DNA from: Rhodoplanes azumiensis | GTDB lineage: Bacteria; Pseudomonadota; Alphaproteobacteria; Rhizobiales; Xanthobacteraceae | NCBI RefSeq assembly: GCF_042682915.1 | Contig: NZ_JBHUIW010000028.1 | Span: forward strand, 1-64,000 | Length of the DNA: 64,000 bases | Direction of reading: 5' to 3' | Part shown: piece by piece, positions 42,288-51,148 of the stretch | How positions within the stretch are numbered: position 1 is the stretch's first letter | Layout: the number at the start of each line of letters is the position of its first letter | Position numbers and translations under genes: made by a program | The notes under the pieces: generated by a model | The model's database searches: none | The model's input: the letters and a program-made list of their open reading frames with translations, nothing else | What the model was told of the DNA's origin: nothing

Positions 42288-42815
42288 CTATGCCGGACCG
42301 GGCTGCGGCGCCTGATCCCGGAACAAGCCCACCTTGAGATCCATTGCGCGATAAATGACCGAGCCGTCCGCCGACAGCCAGCCGTCGGCCACTCCGAGCA
42401 CCAGGCGGGAGCGGACGACCCGCTTGATGTCGACGCCGTAGACGACCTTACGGACGGTCGGAAGAACCTGACCCGTGAACTTCAGCTCGCCGAGCCCGAG
42501 CGCCCGCCCCTTGCCCTCCGCCCCGAGCCAGCCGAGGAAGAAGCCGAGCAGCTGCCACAGCGCATCCAGGCCGAGACAGCCCGGCATCACCGGGTCACCC
42601 TTGAAATGACAGGGGAAGAACCACAGGTCCGGCTTCACCTCGAGCTCGGCACGCACCAGACCCTTGCCGTGGTCGCCGCCCTGCTCGCCGATCTCGGCGA
42701 TGCGGTCGAACATCAGCATCGGCGGCAGCGGGAGCTGCGGTCCTTCGGAGAACATTTCGCCCCGGCCACAAGCGAGAAGGTCTTCGTACTCGAAGCTCGA
42801 CCGACGATTGTGCAT
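42288..42815 (-). CDS. fabA: 3-hydroxydecanoyl-ACP dehydratase/isomerase FabA
   Basis: Dehydrates 3-hydroxydecanoyl-ACP and isomerises the product to the cis-3 form, the branch point to unsaturated fatty acids. The 175-residue protein has His70 in FFPCHFKGDPVMPG and Asp84 in CLGLDALWQLLG, the catalytic pair at the same positions as in E. coli. The start at 42815 (MHNRRSSFEY) is taken from the family. It is divergent from irr, with 229 bases between. Confidence 0.96.
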   Translation of the reverse strand: MHNRRSSFEYEDLLACGRGEMFSEGPQLPLPPMLMFDRIAEIGEQGGDHGKGLVRAELEVKPDLWFFPCHFKGDPVMPGCLGLDALWQLLGFFLGWLGAEGKGRALGLGELKFTGQVLPTVRKVVYGVDIKRVVRSRLVLGVADGWLSADGSVIYRAMDLKVGLFRDQAPQPGPA

Positions 42816-43044
42816 TCCGTGAGTTCCCCGCGACCACCGACCCACCGGATCGGCCGCACTTCCCTAACACACGCGCCCGGACGGTCAAACCGCTCGCCGA
42901 CAGGGCTGCGCACCGAAATTCACCATCCCCGGGGGTACGCGGAATTGCGATGCATTTGCAAGAAGGTTGCAACAGCGAAACCACGCCGGTATGATGCCTG
43001 ATCAACAGGTCAATTGCCGGGCCAGGCACGCGAGTTCAGTCACG

Positions 43045-43551
43045 ATGCAGAGGAATTCTCCGGCTTTGAACGCCGGTCTCGGATCCGCCAAGTCGGGGGA
43101 CGCGGGGGCCTTCTTCGCTCAGCGTCCCGAGCTCAACGGGTGCCCCTGGCACGACGTGAAGAGCCTGCTGCGCGGCGTCGGCCTGCGGCCCACCCTGCAG
43201 CGCATGGCGCTGGGCTGGATCCTGTTCGGCAAGGGCCATCGGCACCTCACCGCCGAGATGCTCTACGAGGAGGCGTCGCGGGCGCGCGTTCCGGTGTCGC
43301 TCGCCACCGTCTACAACACCCTGCACCAGTTCACCGATGTCGGGCTGCTGCGCCAGGTCGCCGTGGACGGGTCGAAGACCTATTTCGACACCAACGTCTC
43401 CGAGCACCACCACTTCTTCCTCGAGGACAAGAACGCGCTCGTCGACATCCCGACGGTCGAGACCGAGATCGGCACCCTGCCGGCGCTCCCCGAAGGCTAC
43501 GAGGTGGGCCGTGTCGACGTGGTCGTCCGTCTCAAGGCGAAGGGAAAGTAG
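43045..43551 (+). CDS. irr: Iron response regulator Irr (Fur family)
   Basis: Heme-responsive regulator of iron and heme genes in Hyphomicrobiales. The 168-residue protein carries the heme regulatory motif GCPWHD (Cys33) known from Bradyrhizobium Irr, the DNA-binding part GLRPTLQRMALGWILFG and the HHH motif in SEHHHFFLED. Start 43045 puts Cys33 close to its place in Bradyrhizobium (about 29); ATG 42991 and TTG 42967 are in frame upstream. Since bacteriochlorophyll and heme share precursors, Irr is relevant to the pigment genes, though no Irr box is identified here. A strong terminator follows. Confidence 0.94.
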   Translation: MQRNSPALNAGLGSAKSGDAGAFFAQRPELNGCPWHDVKSLLRGVGLRPTLQRMALGWILFGKGHRHLTAEMLYEEASRARVPVSLATVYNTLHQFTDVGLLRQVAVDGSKTYFDTNVSEHHHFFLEDKNALVDIPTVETEIGTLPALPEGYEVGRVDVVVRLKAKGK

Positions 43552-43586
43552 GCCGGGCCGCGACGCGGCGTCCCGAACGGGTTTCG

Positions 43587-43616
43587 AACGGCCGGGTGAT
43601 CCCCGGCCGTTTTCAT
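43587..43616 (+). terminator. Intrinsic terminator of irr
   Basis: A perfect ten-base stem (AACGGCCGGG with CCCGGCCGTT), a five-base loop and a short T-rich tail (TTCATT) lie 36 bases after the irr stop. Confidence 0.8.
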
Positions 43617-44016
43617 TCGTCGATACTGTCCTGCGACGTCCGCCGGTGCCGGACCGGCGCGCGGCACCGCCTGCGGATTGCGGCCGGCTCGGATCGCGTC
43701 GGGCCCGAGGCTCCACCTCGATGCCTCGGCCCGCGCGACGAGACAGGACGGCCCCACAGGATGAGGGCCGGGAGCGCCGGCCCGGTGGGCTCCGGTCCGA
43801 GCGATCTCCGACCCGGTTCGTGTCCGGCCTAATTCGTTTCCGACCGATGTCACATTCGACCCACGTCATGGCGCTTCTCGGCCGGTCGTGAATGCTGTCC
43901 GGCGTGCAGGCCGCTCGTGCCGGGCTACGAGCCACGTCGGTCGGCGCCCCGGGCGCGATGCGGTGCTGTTCATGATGCCGTCCGCGAACCGCGGGCGAAC
44001 GCGCAGGAACACGTCC
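43617..44016. other. Intergenic region irr / small membrane protein
   Basis: About 400 bases with no supported gene. An open frame continues upstream of 44017 to 43888 in frame with the next gene, but its sequence is Arg-rich and unlike a protein N terminus. I see no clear promoter. Confidence 0.5.
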
Positions 44017-44535
44017 ATGCCGATCAAAGCCCATTACAGCAAGCCGAAGCTCGCCGTTCGGGCCGCCGTTCTCGGTTTCTTTCCGGTTCTGGGGATCGCG
44101 ATCCTAGTGCTCGAAATTTACTTGCGGACGACAGGCCGAGAGACGGGACCGATCGACTATCAGCTTTTTCTGTACGTTCCGCTGCTGCTACTGGTCGTGC
44201 CGATCGTCATCCGATACGTCCGGCGGATCTTCGACGACGCTCCGGTGCTGTCCATCGACGAGTCGGGCGTCTACGATCGACGGTGGCTCGACCGTCCGAT
44301 TCCCTGGGACAAGATCACCTGGAGCGGCGTGGCGCGGATCGGCTTCCAATCGTCGATCTGGCTCAAGCTGGCGGTCCCGTTGAGCGACTACACGTCCGGA
44401 GGGGCCAAGCGCAGGCTCGCCAATCTCGGCGCCTTCACCGGGATGCTGGTGGTCAATTGCTCGGACCTCGACGTCCGCGCCGAGGCGATCCAGGCCTGTA
44501 TCGAACGATACCTGCCCCCGAAGCCGGCAGCGTGA
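44017..44535 (+). CDS. Small membrane protein, STM3941-like
   Basis: A 172-residue protein with two membrane helices near the N terminus (about 13-33 and 47-66), and a C-terminal PH-like part that begins LSIDESGVYDRRWLDRPIPW and continues with an I-x-W strand (WDKITWSG). This pattern is that of the STM3941 type of uncharacterised proteins. The start at 44017 is chosen because the basic MPIKAHYSKPKLAVR leads directly into the first helix. No function is known, and the neighbours give no hint. Confidence 0.7.
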   Translation: MPIKAHYSKPKLAVRAAVLGFFPVLGIAILVLEIYLRTTGRETGPIDYQLFLYVPLLLLVVPIVIRYVRRIFDDAPVLSIDESGVYDRRWLDRPIPWDKITWSGVARIGFQSSIWLKLAVPLSDYTSGGAKRRLANLGAFTGMLVVNCSDLDVRAEAIQACIERYLPPKPAA

Positions 44536-44547
44536 CGCCCCGGCCGG

Positions 44548-45174
44548 TCAATCCACCTTCTCGTTCGGATAGACGCCCCACAGGCGCTCCTGGGCGATCC
44601 AGCCGTCGAACTTGTCGCCGACGAACCGGCACCACCTGCCGTCGCAGCGCTTGACGGTGCCGACCACGCCGGGCTCGAGCCGCGCCGTCACCGGGCTTCC
44701 CGCATCGGCGTCGGACCGCACCGGGACGAGCTCGTCGCTGCCCTTGGCGCGCGCCACGAAGGCGGTGCGCTTGCCCGACAGCAGCGAGTGGTAGACCCAG
44801 CCCTCGGCGCCCTCCCAGTCGCGGATGCGACGCCAGTTCTCGTACTCGGCCGTGATCTCCACGGGCAGGCCGGAGCGGGTGTAGACCCAGGTGACGTCGT
44901 GGTCCTTGGTCGGGCCGGCCCGGACGTTGACGCGATCGGGCTTCAGGCTGACGAAGCGCGGCACCGGCAGTCCGGAGACTGCGCCCGTCGGCAGATCGGT
45001 GGCGCCGGCGGGGGCGCGGCTCATCGCCGCGACGACGAGCACGGCGATGATCGCGAGCCCCGCGCGCGCCACGGCGCGGCGCGGCGAATCGCCGTCGATT
45101 GCATGACTCGGGCCCTGTCGGCGCGCCCCGGACGGGGCCCGGACAGGGGATGTGTGGAGCCGGTTCTGGCGCAT
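44548..45174 (-). CDS. Secreted SH3-domain protein
   Basis: A 208-residue protein with a hydrophobic export segment at about 38-55 (AGLAIIAVLVVAAMSRAPAGA) and then two bacterial SH3-like repeats: VNVRAGPTKDHDVTWVYTRSG with WEGAEGWVYHSLLSG, and LEPGVVGTVKRCDGRWCRFVG with DGWIAQERLWGVYP (each shown to the permitted length). SH3 domains of this type often bind cell wall. It is likely periplasmic. The long N-terminal stretch before the hydrophobic part makes the start uncertain. It diverges from the dehydrogenase gene. Confidence 0.8.
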   Translation of the reverse strand: MRQNRLHTSPVRAPSGARRQGPSHAIDGDSPRRAVARAGLAIIAVLVVAAMSRAPAGATDLPTGAVSGLPVPRFVSLKPDRVNVRAGPTKDHDVTWVYTRSGLPVEITAEYENWRRIRDWEGAEGWVYHSLLSGKRTAFVARAKGSDELVPVRSDADAGSPVTARLEPGVVGTVKRCDGRWCRFVGDKFDGWIAQERLWGVYPNEKVD

Positions 45175-45329
45175 TGTGTTATCCCGGCCATCTGGTACAG
45201 AAGAGCCGGCAGGGTCCTTCTCGACGTGCCTCCGAGTGCGGAATTCCAATGTCCGCGATGAGGGTTAAAGAGGGCTGAAAGACCGCGGCCGCCCGTTTCG
45301 GGCGATCTGCATGCGGTGGGGCGAACGAC

Positions 45330-46331
45330 ATGCCGAATCGGAAGAAGCCGGTCGTGGTGGTGACGCGAAAGCTGCCCGACAGCGTCGAGACCCGGATGCG
45401 GGAGCTGTTCGACACGCGGCTCAACATCGACGATACGCCGATGACGCCGGCGGCCCTCGCCGAGGCGATGCAGGAGGCCGACGTGCTGGTCCCGACCGTG
45501 ACGGACCGCATCGACGCGCACGCGCTGGGCCATGCCGGCGAGCGGCTCAAGCTGATCGCGAATTTCGGCAATGGTGTCGACAATATCGATGTCGGCGCGG
45601 CGCTCCAGCGCGGCATCACGGTGACCAACACGCCGGGCGTCCTCACCGAGGACACGGCCGACATGGCGATGGCGCTGATCCTCGCGGTGCCGCGGCGCCT
45701 CACCGAGGGCGCCGCCCTGATGATCGGCGACAAGGCCTGGACCGGCTGGACGCCGACCTGGATGCTCGGCCACCGCATCTCCGGCAAGCGCCTCGGCATC
45801 ATCGGCATGGGCCGTATCGGCCAGGCGGTGGCGCGCCGCGCCCGCGCCTTCGGGGTGCAGATCCACTATCACAATCGTCGCCGGGTGCCGGGCAAGATCG
45901 AGGAGGCGCTCGAGGCGACCTGGTGGGAGAGCCTCGACCAGATGCTCGCCCGCATGGACATCATCTCGGTCAACTGCCCGCACACGCCGGCGACCTATCA
46001 TCTCCTGTCGGCGCGGCGCCTGAAGATGCTCCAGAAGGGCGCCTACATCGTCAACACGGCACGCGGCGAGATCATCGACGAGAACGCGCTCGCCCGCATG
46101 ATCGAGACCGGCGAGATCGCCGGTGCCGGGCTCGACGTGTTCGAGCACGAGCCGGCCGTGAACCCGAAGCTGATGCGCCTCGCGCGGAGCGGCAAGGTCG
46201 TGCTGCTGCCGCATCTCGGCTCGGCCACGATCGAGGGCCGGGTCGACATGGGCACCAAGGTGATCATCAACATCCAGACCTTCATGGACGGCCACCGGCC
46301 GCCCGACCGGGTGCTGCCCTCGATGCTGTGA
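45330..46331 (+). CDS. D-2-hydroxyacid dehydrogenase (glyoxylate/hydroxypyruvate reductase-like)
   Basis: NAD(P)-dependent dehydrogenase of the D-isomer specific 2-hydroxyacid family. The 333 residues show the cofactor motif GIIGMGRIGQAVARRARAFG (about 154-173), Arg in NTARGEIID, Glu in GLDVFEHEP and the catalytic His in LLPHLGSAT. The family includes glyoxylate, hydroxypyruvate and glycerate enzymes; a glycerate kinase is encoded at 60701-61987, but they are not linked. A GC-rich hairpin follows the stop. Confidence 0.9.
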   Translation: MPNRKKPVVVVTRKLPDSVETRMRELFDTRLNIDDTPMTPAALAEAMQEADVLVPTVTDRIDAHALGHAGERLKLIANFGNGVDNIDVGAALQRGITVTNTPGVLTEDTADMAMALILAVPRRLTEGAALMIGDKAWTGWTPTWMLGHRISGKRLGIIGMGRIGQAVARRARAFGVQIHYHNRRRVPGKIEEALEATWWESLDQMLARMDIISVNCPHTPATYHLLSARRLKMLQKGAYIVNTARGEIIDENALARMIETGEIAGAGLDVFEHEPAVNPKLMRLARSGKVVLLPHLGSATIEGRVDMGTKVIINIQTFMDGHRPPDRVLPSML

Positions 46332-46755
46332 GGCGGCGGCGACGGTCCGCCGCCGCGACGTGGCTCGCGCTGCCGGCGACCGGAATGCCGCGTGCGATGC
46401 GGCTGCCGCGCGGGCGTCGGAGCCGGTGTGTCGTCGCCGGCCGCATGGCCGCGCCGGCGATCTGCACCACACCCGTGCTCGGCCTCCTGCCCGCCGATTC
46501 CCCGTCGCGCGAGACGCTGCACGCGGCGCCGCGCCCGAGCCCGGTCGACCTCCTGCGGGCGCCGGCGTGCTGCCGCGCATCCAAGGGGTCGACGACCGGC
46601 TCCACCGGGGGGAGGATGCGCCGCCGCTCGCGGCGGAGTAGGGTGTGGGCGGCCCGGCGGTGCCGCGATGCGCCGCGGGTTCGTCACGGGCGAACCGCGA
46701 CCGCCTTGGTGCGTTGATCCGCCGCCGACCGGCGGCGCGAGCGAGGAGGCAGACG
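46332..46755. other. Intergenic region after the dehydrogenase
   Basis: These 424 bases hold a GC-rich hairpin (GGCGGCGG with CCGCCGCC) right after the stop of the preceding gene. I see no gene, repeat or clear promoter in the remainder. GAGGAGG stands before the next start. Confidence 0.5.
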
Positions 46756-47187
46756 ATGGGACGCGTTGAGGAAGCCTTTCTGGGTGGACGGGCGCATCCC
46801 CAGAGGACGGAGCCGGCGGCAGCCGGCGCCGTCACGGCGTTCGACCGCGGTGCCGCCTGGGCGCGCGACGTCCTTCTTCCCGCGGTCGAGCGGGCGAACG
46901 GCGAGCTCGGCGCCCACGGGGTGCAGTTCCGGGTCGACACCAATCTCGATCCGCGCTCGACCAACCACGCCCACGTCGACGTCTGGATCGCCCCGACCAG
47001 CGAGCCGAGCGGCGGCGCGCCGCACGGCCTGCGCCACTCGATCAACGTGCGGGACGGCCGCGAGGTCTGGCTCTACCGGCACGGCGACGCCGGCCAGCTC
47101 CTCGGCACCGTCGACGAGATGACGACCGAGGCCTGCGAGACGCTGCTCGCCCGCGCGGCCGGCGATTACGCCCGCACGATGGGGTGA
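46756..47187 (+). CDS. Hypothetical protein
   Basis: A 143-residue soluble protein without signal peptide or membrane helix. I do not recognise it. It has features of a real gene: an ATG preceded by GAGGAGGC, high third-position GC and a globular composition (WARDVLLPAVERANGELGA, HAHVDVWIAP, YRHGDAGQLLGTVDEMT). The pattern of a long helix followed by beta strands and a final helix suggests a compact alpha/beta domain. Neighbouring gaps on both sides leave it as a single-gene unit. Confidence 0.7.
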   Translation: MGRVEEAFLGGRAHPQRTEPAAAGAVTAFDRGAAWARDVLLPAVERANGELGAHGVQFRVDTNLDPRSTNHAHVDVWIAPTSEPSGGAPHGLRHSINVRDGREVWLYRHGDAGQLLGTVDEMTTEACETLLARAAGDYARTMG

Positions 47188-47910
47188 GCGGGCGGTCGCA
47201 GCAGCCCTGGTCGCAGGGTGCCGAGCATTCGCCCGTCCCCGGGCCGGCGCCGGCACGATCTCGGCGGTTTCGTTCTGTACGGAGGCCGGTGCGGCGGCGC
47301 GGAGACGATGGTCCTTCGCAGCGAGGACACCGGCGAACCGATTGCGACACGGGGGCGCCGATGGCCCGGTGAACGGCGCGGCGACGCGGTCGAGGTGGCG
47401 CGACTGGTCGTTGTCGTCCGGCGTGAACCGTTCCGCCGTCGGCTGGGGGCTTCCACGGTCACCCGGCCCGATCGGTTCCGCCCTGCATCGGGGACACGAC
47501 CGGCGTCGCGCCTTGCGGCCAGCCGCTCCGGAAACGGCTCGCGCCGATGTCCGCGCGCGCCGTCCCGATCCGTTCGCGTGTCGACCCTGATCGGTCCTCC
47601 GCAAGCCGACCTCCCTTGAGTCACCGACGATGCGATCCGGGAGTCCGGACCCGGACGGAGATCTCGACCATCCGCCGACGGACCGCCCGCGCGGGGCCGA
47701 GCGGAGAGTGGACCATTGCCGAGCGCCACGACATCGTCGCAGCGCAAGATGGCGTCACCGCGCTGCACAGTCGTTGGGCAAATTCGCGAACTGCCTTCGC
47801 AAACGGCGAAATCAGCATGACCGAGATTGGCATTCCCGCGCGTCGCGGCCGGTTCGTAGCATGTGATCACGTCGGCCGGACCGCACGGCCCACCGAAAAA
47901 GGCGCAGCGC
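47188..47910. other. Long intergenic region
   Basis: There are 723 bases without a supported gene. Several frames stay open, as expected at this GC content, but none shows a family or a ribosome site. The part at about 47740-47870 is less GC-rich and may hold the promoter of the next operon. No repeat was noticed. Confidence 0.5.
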
Positions 47911-48654
47911 GTGGACGCTCTCGGCTATCGCAAGAAGATCGGCATCGTCGTGCCCTCCACCAATACGGTGGTCGGGCCCGAATGCGAGGCGCTGCGGCCG
48001 CGCGGCGTCACCAACCACGTCGGCCGCCTCACGCTGGAGAACAAGCCGATCGAGGCGAGCGACGCCGGCTTTCTGGCCCACGTCCAGCGCATGCGCGACG
48101 GCATCTTCCCGGCCATCGACCAGGTGATGACCTGCGCGCCCGACCACGTGATCATGGCGGTGGCGATCGAGGCCTTCACAGGCGGCGTTGCCGGTGCGGC
48201 GGCCTTGCAGGCCGATCTGGAAAAGCGCGCCGGCGTCGGCGTCTCGATGGGCTCGACCGCGGCGACGGCGGCGCTGACGGCTTTCGGGGCGAAGCGCATC
48301 GCCGTCCTCACCCCGCATCAGCCGAAAGGCGACGAGACGGTCGCGTCCTATCTGACCGAGGCCGGCTTCGACGTGAAGCGCATCGTCGGCCTGCGCTGCG
48401 CCTCGCCGTTCGCCATCGCGCAGGTGCAGCCGGCGACCTTGCGCAAGGTGCTGCGCGAGATCGACGGCGACGACATCGACGCCATCCTGCAGGTCGGCAC
48501 GAACCTTGCGAACGGCGCCGTCGCGGCCGAGGCGGAGCGCTGGCTCGGCAAGCCGGTGCTCGCCATGAACGTCGTCACCTATTGGGACGCGCTGCGCCGC
48601 AGCGGCATCGACGACCGGCTCTACGGCTTCGGCCGGGTGCTGGAAGAGTTTTGA
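47911..48654 (+). CDS. Asp/Glu racemase-superfamily protein (maleate isomerase / arylmalonate decarboxylase type)
   Basis: A 247-residue enzyme of the superfamily that holds maleate cis-trans isomerase and arylmalonate decarboxylase. IGIVVPSTNTVVGPECEAL at the start, SMGSTAATAALTAFGAKRIAVL in the middle (to the limit) and LQVGTNLANGAVAAEAE are seen. Where maleate isomerases carry their second Cys, this protein has Thr (VGTNL), so the chemistry may differ. The GTG at 47911 gives a sensible N terminus; a GTG at 47863 is possible. An FAD monooxygenase and a Bug-type protein follow, which suggests breakdown of an aromatic or dicarboxylic compound. Confidence 0.8.
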   Translation: MDALGYRKKIGIVVPSTNTVVGPECEALRPRGVTNHVGRLTLENKPIEASDAGFLAHVQRMRDGIFPAIDQVMTCAPDHVIMAVAIEAFTGGVAGAAALQADLEKRAGVGVSMGSTAATAALTAFGAKRIAVLTPHQPKGDETVASYLTEAGFDVKRIVGLRCASPFAIAQVQPATLRKVLREIDGDDIDAILQVGTNLANGAVAAEAERWLGKPVLAMNVVTYWDALRRSGIDDRLYGFGRVLEEF

Positions 48655-48664
48655 GGAGCCGCGA

Positions 48665-49858
48665 ATGGCGCAGGAGCGCGTCGTCGTCGTCGGAGCGGGG
48701 CCGACCGGGCTGACGGCGGCGCTGTTCCTGGCGCGCGCCGGCGTGCCCGTCACGGTGCTGGAGGCGCGCAGCGAGATCTACGAGGATCCGCGCGCCGCGA
48801 CGTTCCATCCGCCGACGCTCGAGATGTACGCCGACACCGGCGTCACGGCCGAGCTGCACGCCCGCGGCATCCTCTGCCCGCAATGGCAGTTCCGCGGCCG
48901 CGACGAAGGGCTGGTCGCGCAGTTCGACCTCGGCCTTATCGCCGACGTGACGCCCTATCCGTACCGGCTGCAGTGCGAGCAGCACAAGCTGGTCGCGATC
49001 CTGACCGACCGGCTCGCCGCCTTCCGCAACGTCGACATCCGCTACGGCGCGCCGGCCGCGACCGTGACCCAGGACGCCGCCGGCGCCGCCGTGATCCTGG
49101 AGAACGGCGAGGCGGTGCGCGGCGCCTATGTGATCGGCGCCGACGGTGGCCGCAGCGTGGTGCGCAAGTCGCAGGAGATCGATTTCGAGGGCTTCACGTA
49201 TCAGGAGCGATTCCTCGTCGTCACCACGACGTTCGACTTCGCCCGGCGCGGCTTCGCCTATTCCTGCTACGTGTCGGATCCGCGCGAGTGGTGCGCCCTG
49301 TTCAAGGTGCCGGGCGAGGGTCCGCCCGGCCTGTGGCGCGTCGTCTTCCCGACGCCACCCGAGGCGGCCGCCGAGGATCTGCTGGACCCCGTCGGCGCCG
49401 AGACCAGAGTGCGCGGCTTCCTCGCCACCGACGAGCCCATAAAGATCGTCCACACCAATCTCTACACGGTCCACCAGCGGGTCGCGGCGACCTACCGGCG
49501 CGGCCGCGTGCTGCTCGCCGGCGATGCGGCTCACGTCAACAATCCGCTCGGCGGCATGGGCATGAACTTCGGCATTCACGACGCGGTCAGCCTCGCCGGC
49601 GCGCTCGTGCGCGTGCTCGGCGGCGCGCGCGACGATCTGCTCGACCGCTACGACCGGCAGCGCCGCCACGTCGCCAACGCGTTCCTGCAGGCGATGACCA
49701 TCCAGAACAAGCGCGTGCTCGAGGAGAAGGATCCGGCGGTCCGCGAGGCCCGCCTGAGCGAGCTGCGCGACACCGCCGCGGACCCCGCCAAGGCCCGCCC
49801 GTTTCTCATGCGAACGGCGATGATCGAGGGGCTGCGCGCCGCAGCCGCCGTCGACTGA
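48665..49858 (+). CDS. FAD-dependent aromatic monooxygenase
   Basis: A flavoprotein hydroxylase of the PHBH type, 397 residues. The FAD/NADH motifs are VVGAGPTGLTAALFLARAGV (about 8-27), the middle GADGGRSVVRKS (DG motif) and LLAGDAAHVNNPLGGMGMNF (about 281-300). It starts 11 bases after the preceding gene, with GAGGAG in front. Its substrate cannot be told. With the preceding Asp/Glu racemase-type enzyme and the following binding protein it looks like part of a small pathway for an aromatic acid. Confidence 0.9.
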   Translation: MAQERVVVVGAGPTGLTAALFLARAGVPVTVLEARSEIYEDPRAATFHPPTLEMYADTGVTAELHARGILCPQWQFRGRDEGLVAQFDLGLIADVTPYPYRLQCEQHKLVAILTDRLAAFRNVDIRYGAPAATVTQDAAGAAVILENGEAVRGAYVIGADGGRSVVRKSQEIDFEGFTYQERFLVVTTTFDFARRGFAYSCYVSDPREWCALFKVPGEGPPGLWRVVFPTPPEAAAEDLLDPVGAETRVRGFLATDEPIKIVHTNLYTVHQRVAATYRRGRVLLAGDAAHVNNPLGGMGMNFGIHDAVSLAGALVRVLGGARDDLLDRYDRQRRHVANAFLQAMTIQNKRVLEEKDPAVREARLSELRDTAADPAKARPFLMRTAMIEGLRAAAAVD

Positions 49859-49978
49859 ACGCCGTCGCGCCCCAAGGGACGACACCCCCTTCGAGGAGGA
49901 CATTCACGAGGGTCGATCGCAACTGACGGGACCGGGACCCGCCGCGCGCGAGAGCACAAGGTCGGAGCGGAGCGAGAT

Positions 49979-50965
49979 ATGACGACACGACGTGCGCTGC
50001 TGAAGTCGCTGGCGGCCGGAGCCATGGTGGCCGGGGCCGGACCCCTGGGCCTGCCGCTGTCGGCGCGGGCGAGCGGCTGGCCGGACCGGCCGGTCCGCAT
50101 CCTGGTGCCGTTCGCGGCCGGCGGAAACACCGACGGCATCGCCCGTCTGCTCGCCGCCCATCTGAGCGAGCGGCTCGGCCAGCAGTTCGTGGTCGAGAAC
50201 CGCACCGGCGCGGGTGGCACCATCGCGGCCGAGGCGACGGCGCGATCGCCCGCCGACGGCTACACCCTGATGGTCGCGGCCGTCGCCCAGATGGCCGTGT
50301 TCCCGGCGATCAAGAAGACGAACTACGATCCGCTGACCGACTTCACGGCGATCAGCAACGTCGCCAGCAACCCGTTCTGCCTGGTCGTCCACCCGTCCTT
50401 CCCGGCCCAGACGCTGCCCGAGCTCGTCGCCTACGTGAAGGAGCGCCCCGGCAAGGTCGTCTACGCCTCCGGCGGCAACGGCAGCATCAGCCATCTCACC
50501 ATGGCGCTGTTCGTCAAGCGCGCCGGCCTCGACATGATGCACACGCCCTATCGGGGCGGCGCGCCGGCCGTCGCCGACGTGATCGCCGGCCATGTGCCGA
50601 TGTATTTCGGCAATCTCTCGGAGGCGCTGCCGCATGCCGGCGGGGCGCTGCGCGCGATCGCCGTATCGGGCGCCACCCGCGCGCCCAAGCTGCCGGCCGT
50701 GCCGACCGTCGCCGAGCAGGGCTATCCGGGCTTCAAGACCGACACCTGGAACGGCCTGATCGCGCCGGCCGGCACCCCGAAGGAGATCGTCGACCTCCTC
50801 GCCCGCGAGGTGAAGGCGGCCCTGAAGGAGAAGAAGACGCTGGAGCAGCTCGACAGCTTCGGGGTCGACCCGATCGGCTCCACGCCGGACGAGTTCAAGG
50901 CGACCATCGCGGCCGACGTCGCCCTGTGGCGCGAGGCCGTCAAGGACGCCAACGTGTCGCTGTAG
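49979..50965 (+). CDS. Bug-type (TctC) periplasmic solute-binding protein
   Basis: A 328-residue binding protein of the tripartite tricarboxylate transporter family. The N terminus TTRRALLKSLAAGAMVAGAG has a twin-Arg and a hydrophobic stretch, so export by Tat is possible. WPDRPVRILVPFAAGGNTDG, the usual first strand and loop, and GKVVYASGGNGSISHL follow. No gene for the membrane parts TctA or TctB is nearby, as is common for Bug proteins. It starts 120 bases after the monooxygenase. Confidence 0.9.
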   Translation: MTTRRALLKSLAAGAMVAGAGPLGLPLSARASGWPDRPVRILVPFAAGGNTDGIARLLAAHLSERLGQQFVVENRTGAGGTIAAEATARSPADGYTLMVAAVAQMAVFPAIKKTNYDPLTDFTAISNVASNPFCLVVHPSFPAQTLPELVAYVKERPGKVVYASGGNGSISHLTMALFVKRAGLDMMHTPYRGGAPAVADVIAGHVPMYFGNLSEALPHAGGALRAIAVSGATRAPKLPAVPTVAEQGYPGFKTDTWNGLIAPAGTPKEIVDLLAREVKAALKEKKTLEQLDSFGVDPIGSTPDEFKATIAADVALWREAVKDANVSL

Positions 50966-51015
50966 GAGAACCGCGGCGTCCGGATACCGTCCCGCCGGTG
51001 CGCAGTGACCTCGAT

Positions 51016-51128
51016 CCGTCATCCTGAGCCGCCCGGCGGGAGCCGGGCCTCGCAGGACGACGGCCGGAGCGCCTCGACCGTCGCCCTTCGACGACCGCGC
51101 TGTGCGCGGCCACTTCGGGGCGACGGAG
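51016..51128 (+). repeat. Dispersed intergenic element, copy 1
   Basis: A 113-base stretch begins CCGTCATCCTG and ends CTTCGGGGCGACGGAG. The ends are near-inverted (CCGTC...GACGG). The middle has GGCCGGAGC and CGTCGCCCTTCGA. The same ends and middle occur, in reverse orientation, at 58493-58622. It lies between the Bug gene (+) and a chemoreceptor gene (-), that is, after two convergent genes. Confidence 0.7.
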
Positions 51129-51148
51129 CAACGTGGTGCCCGATCGCC

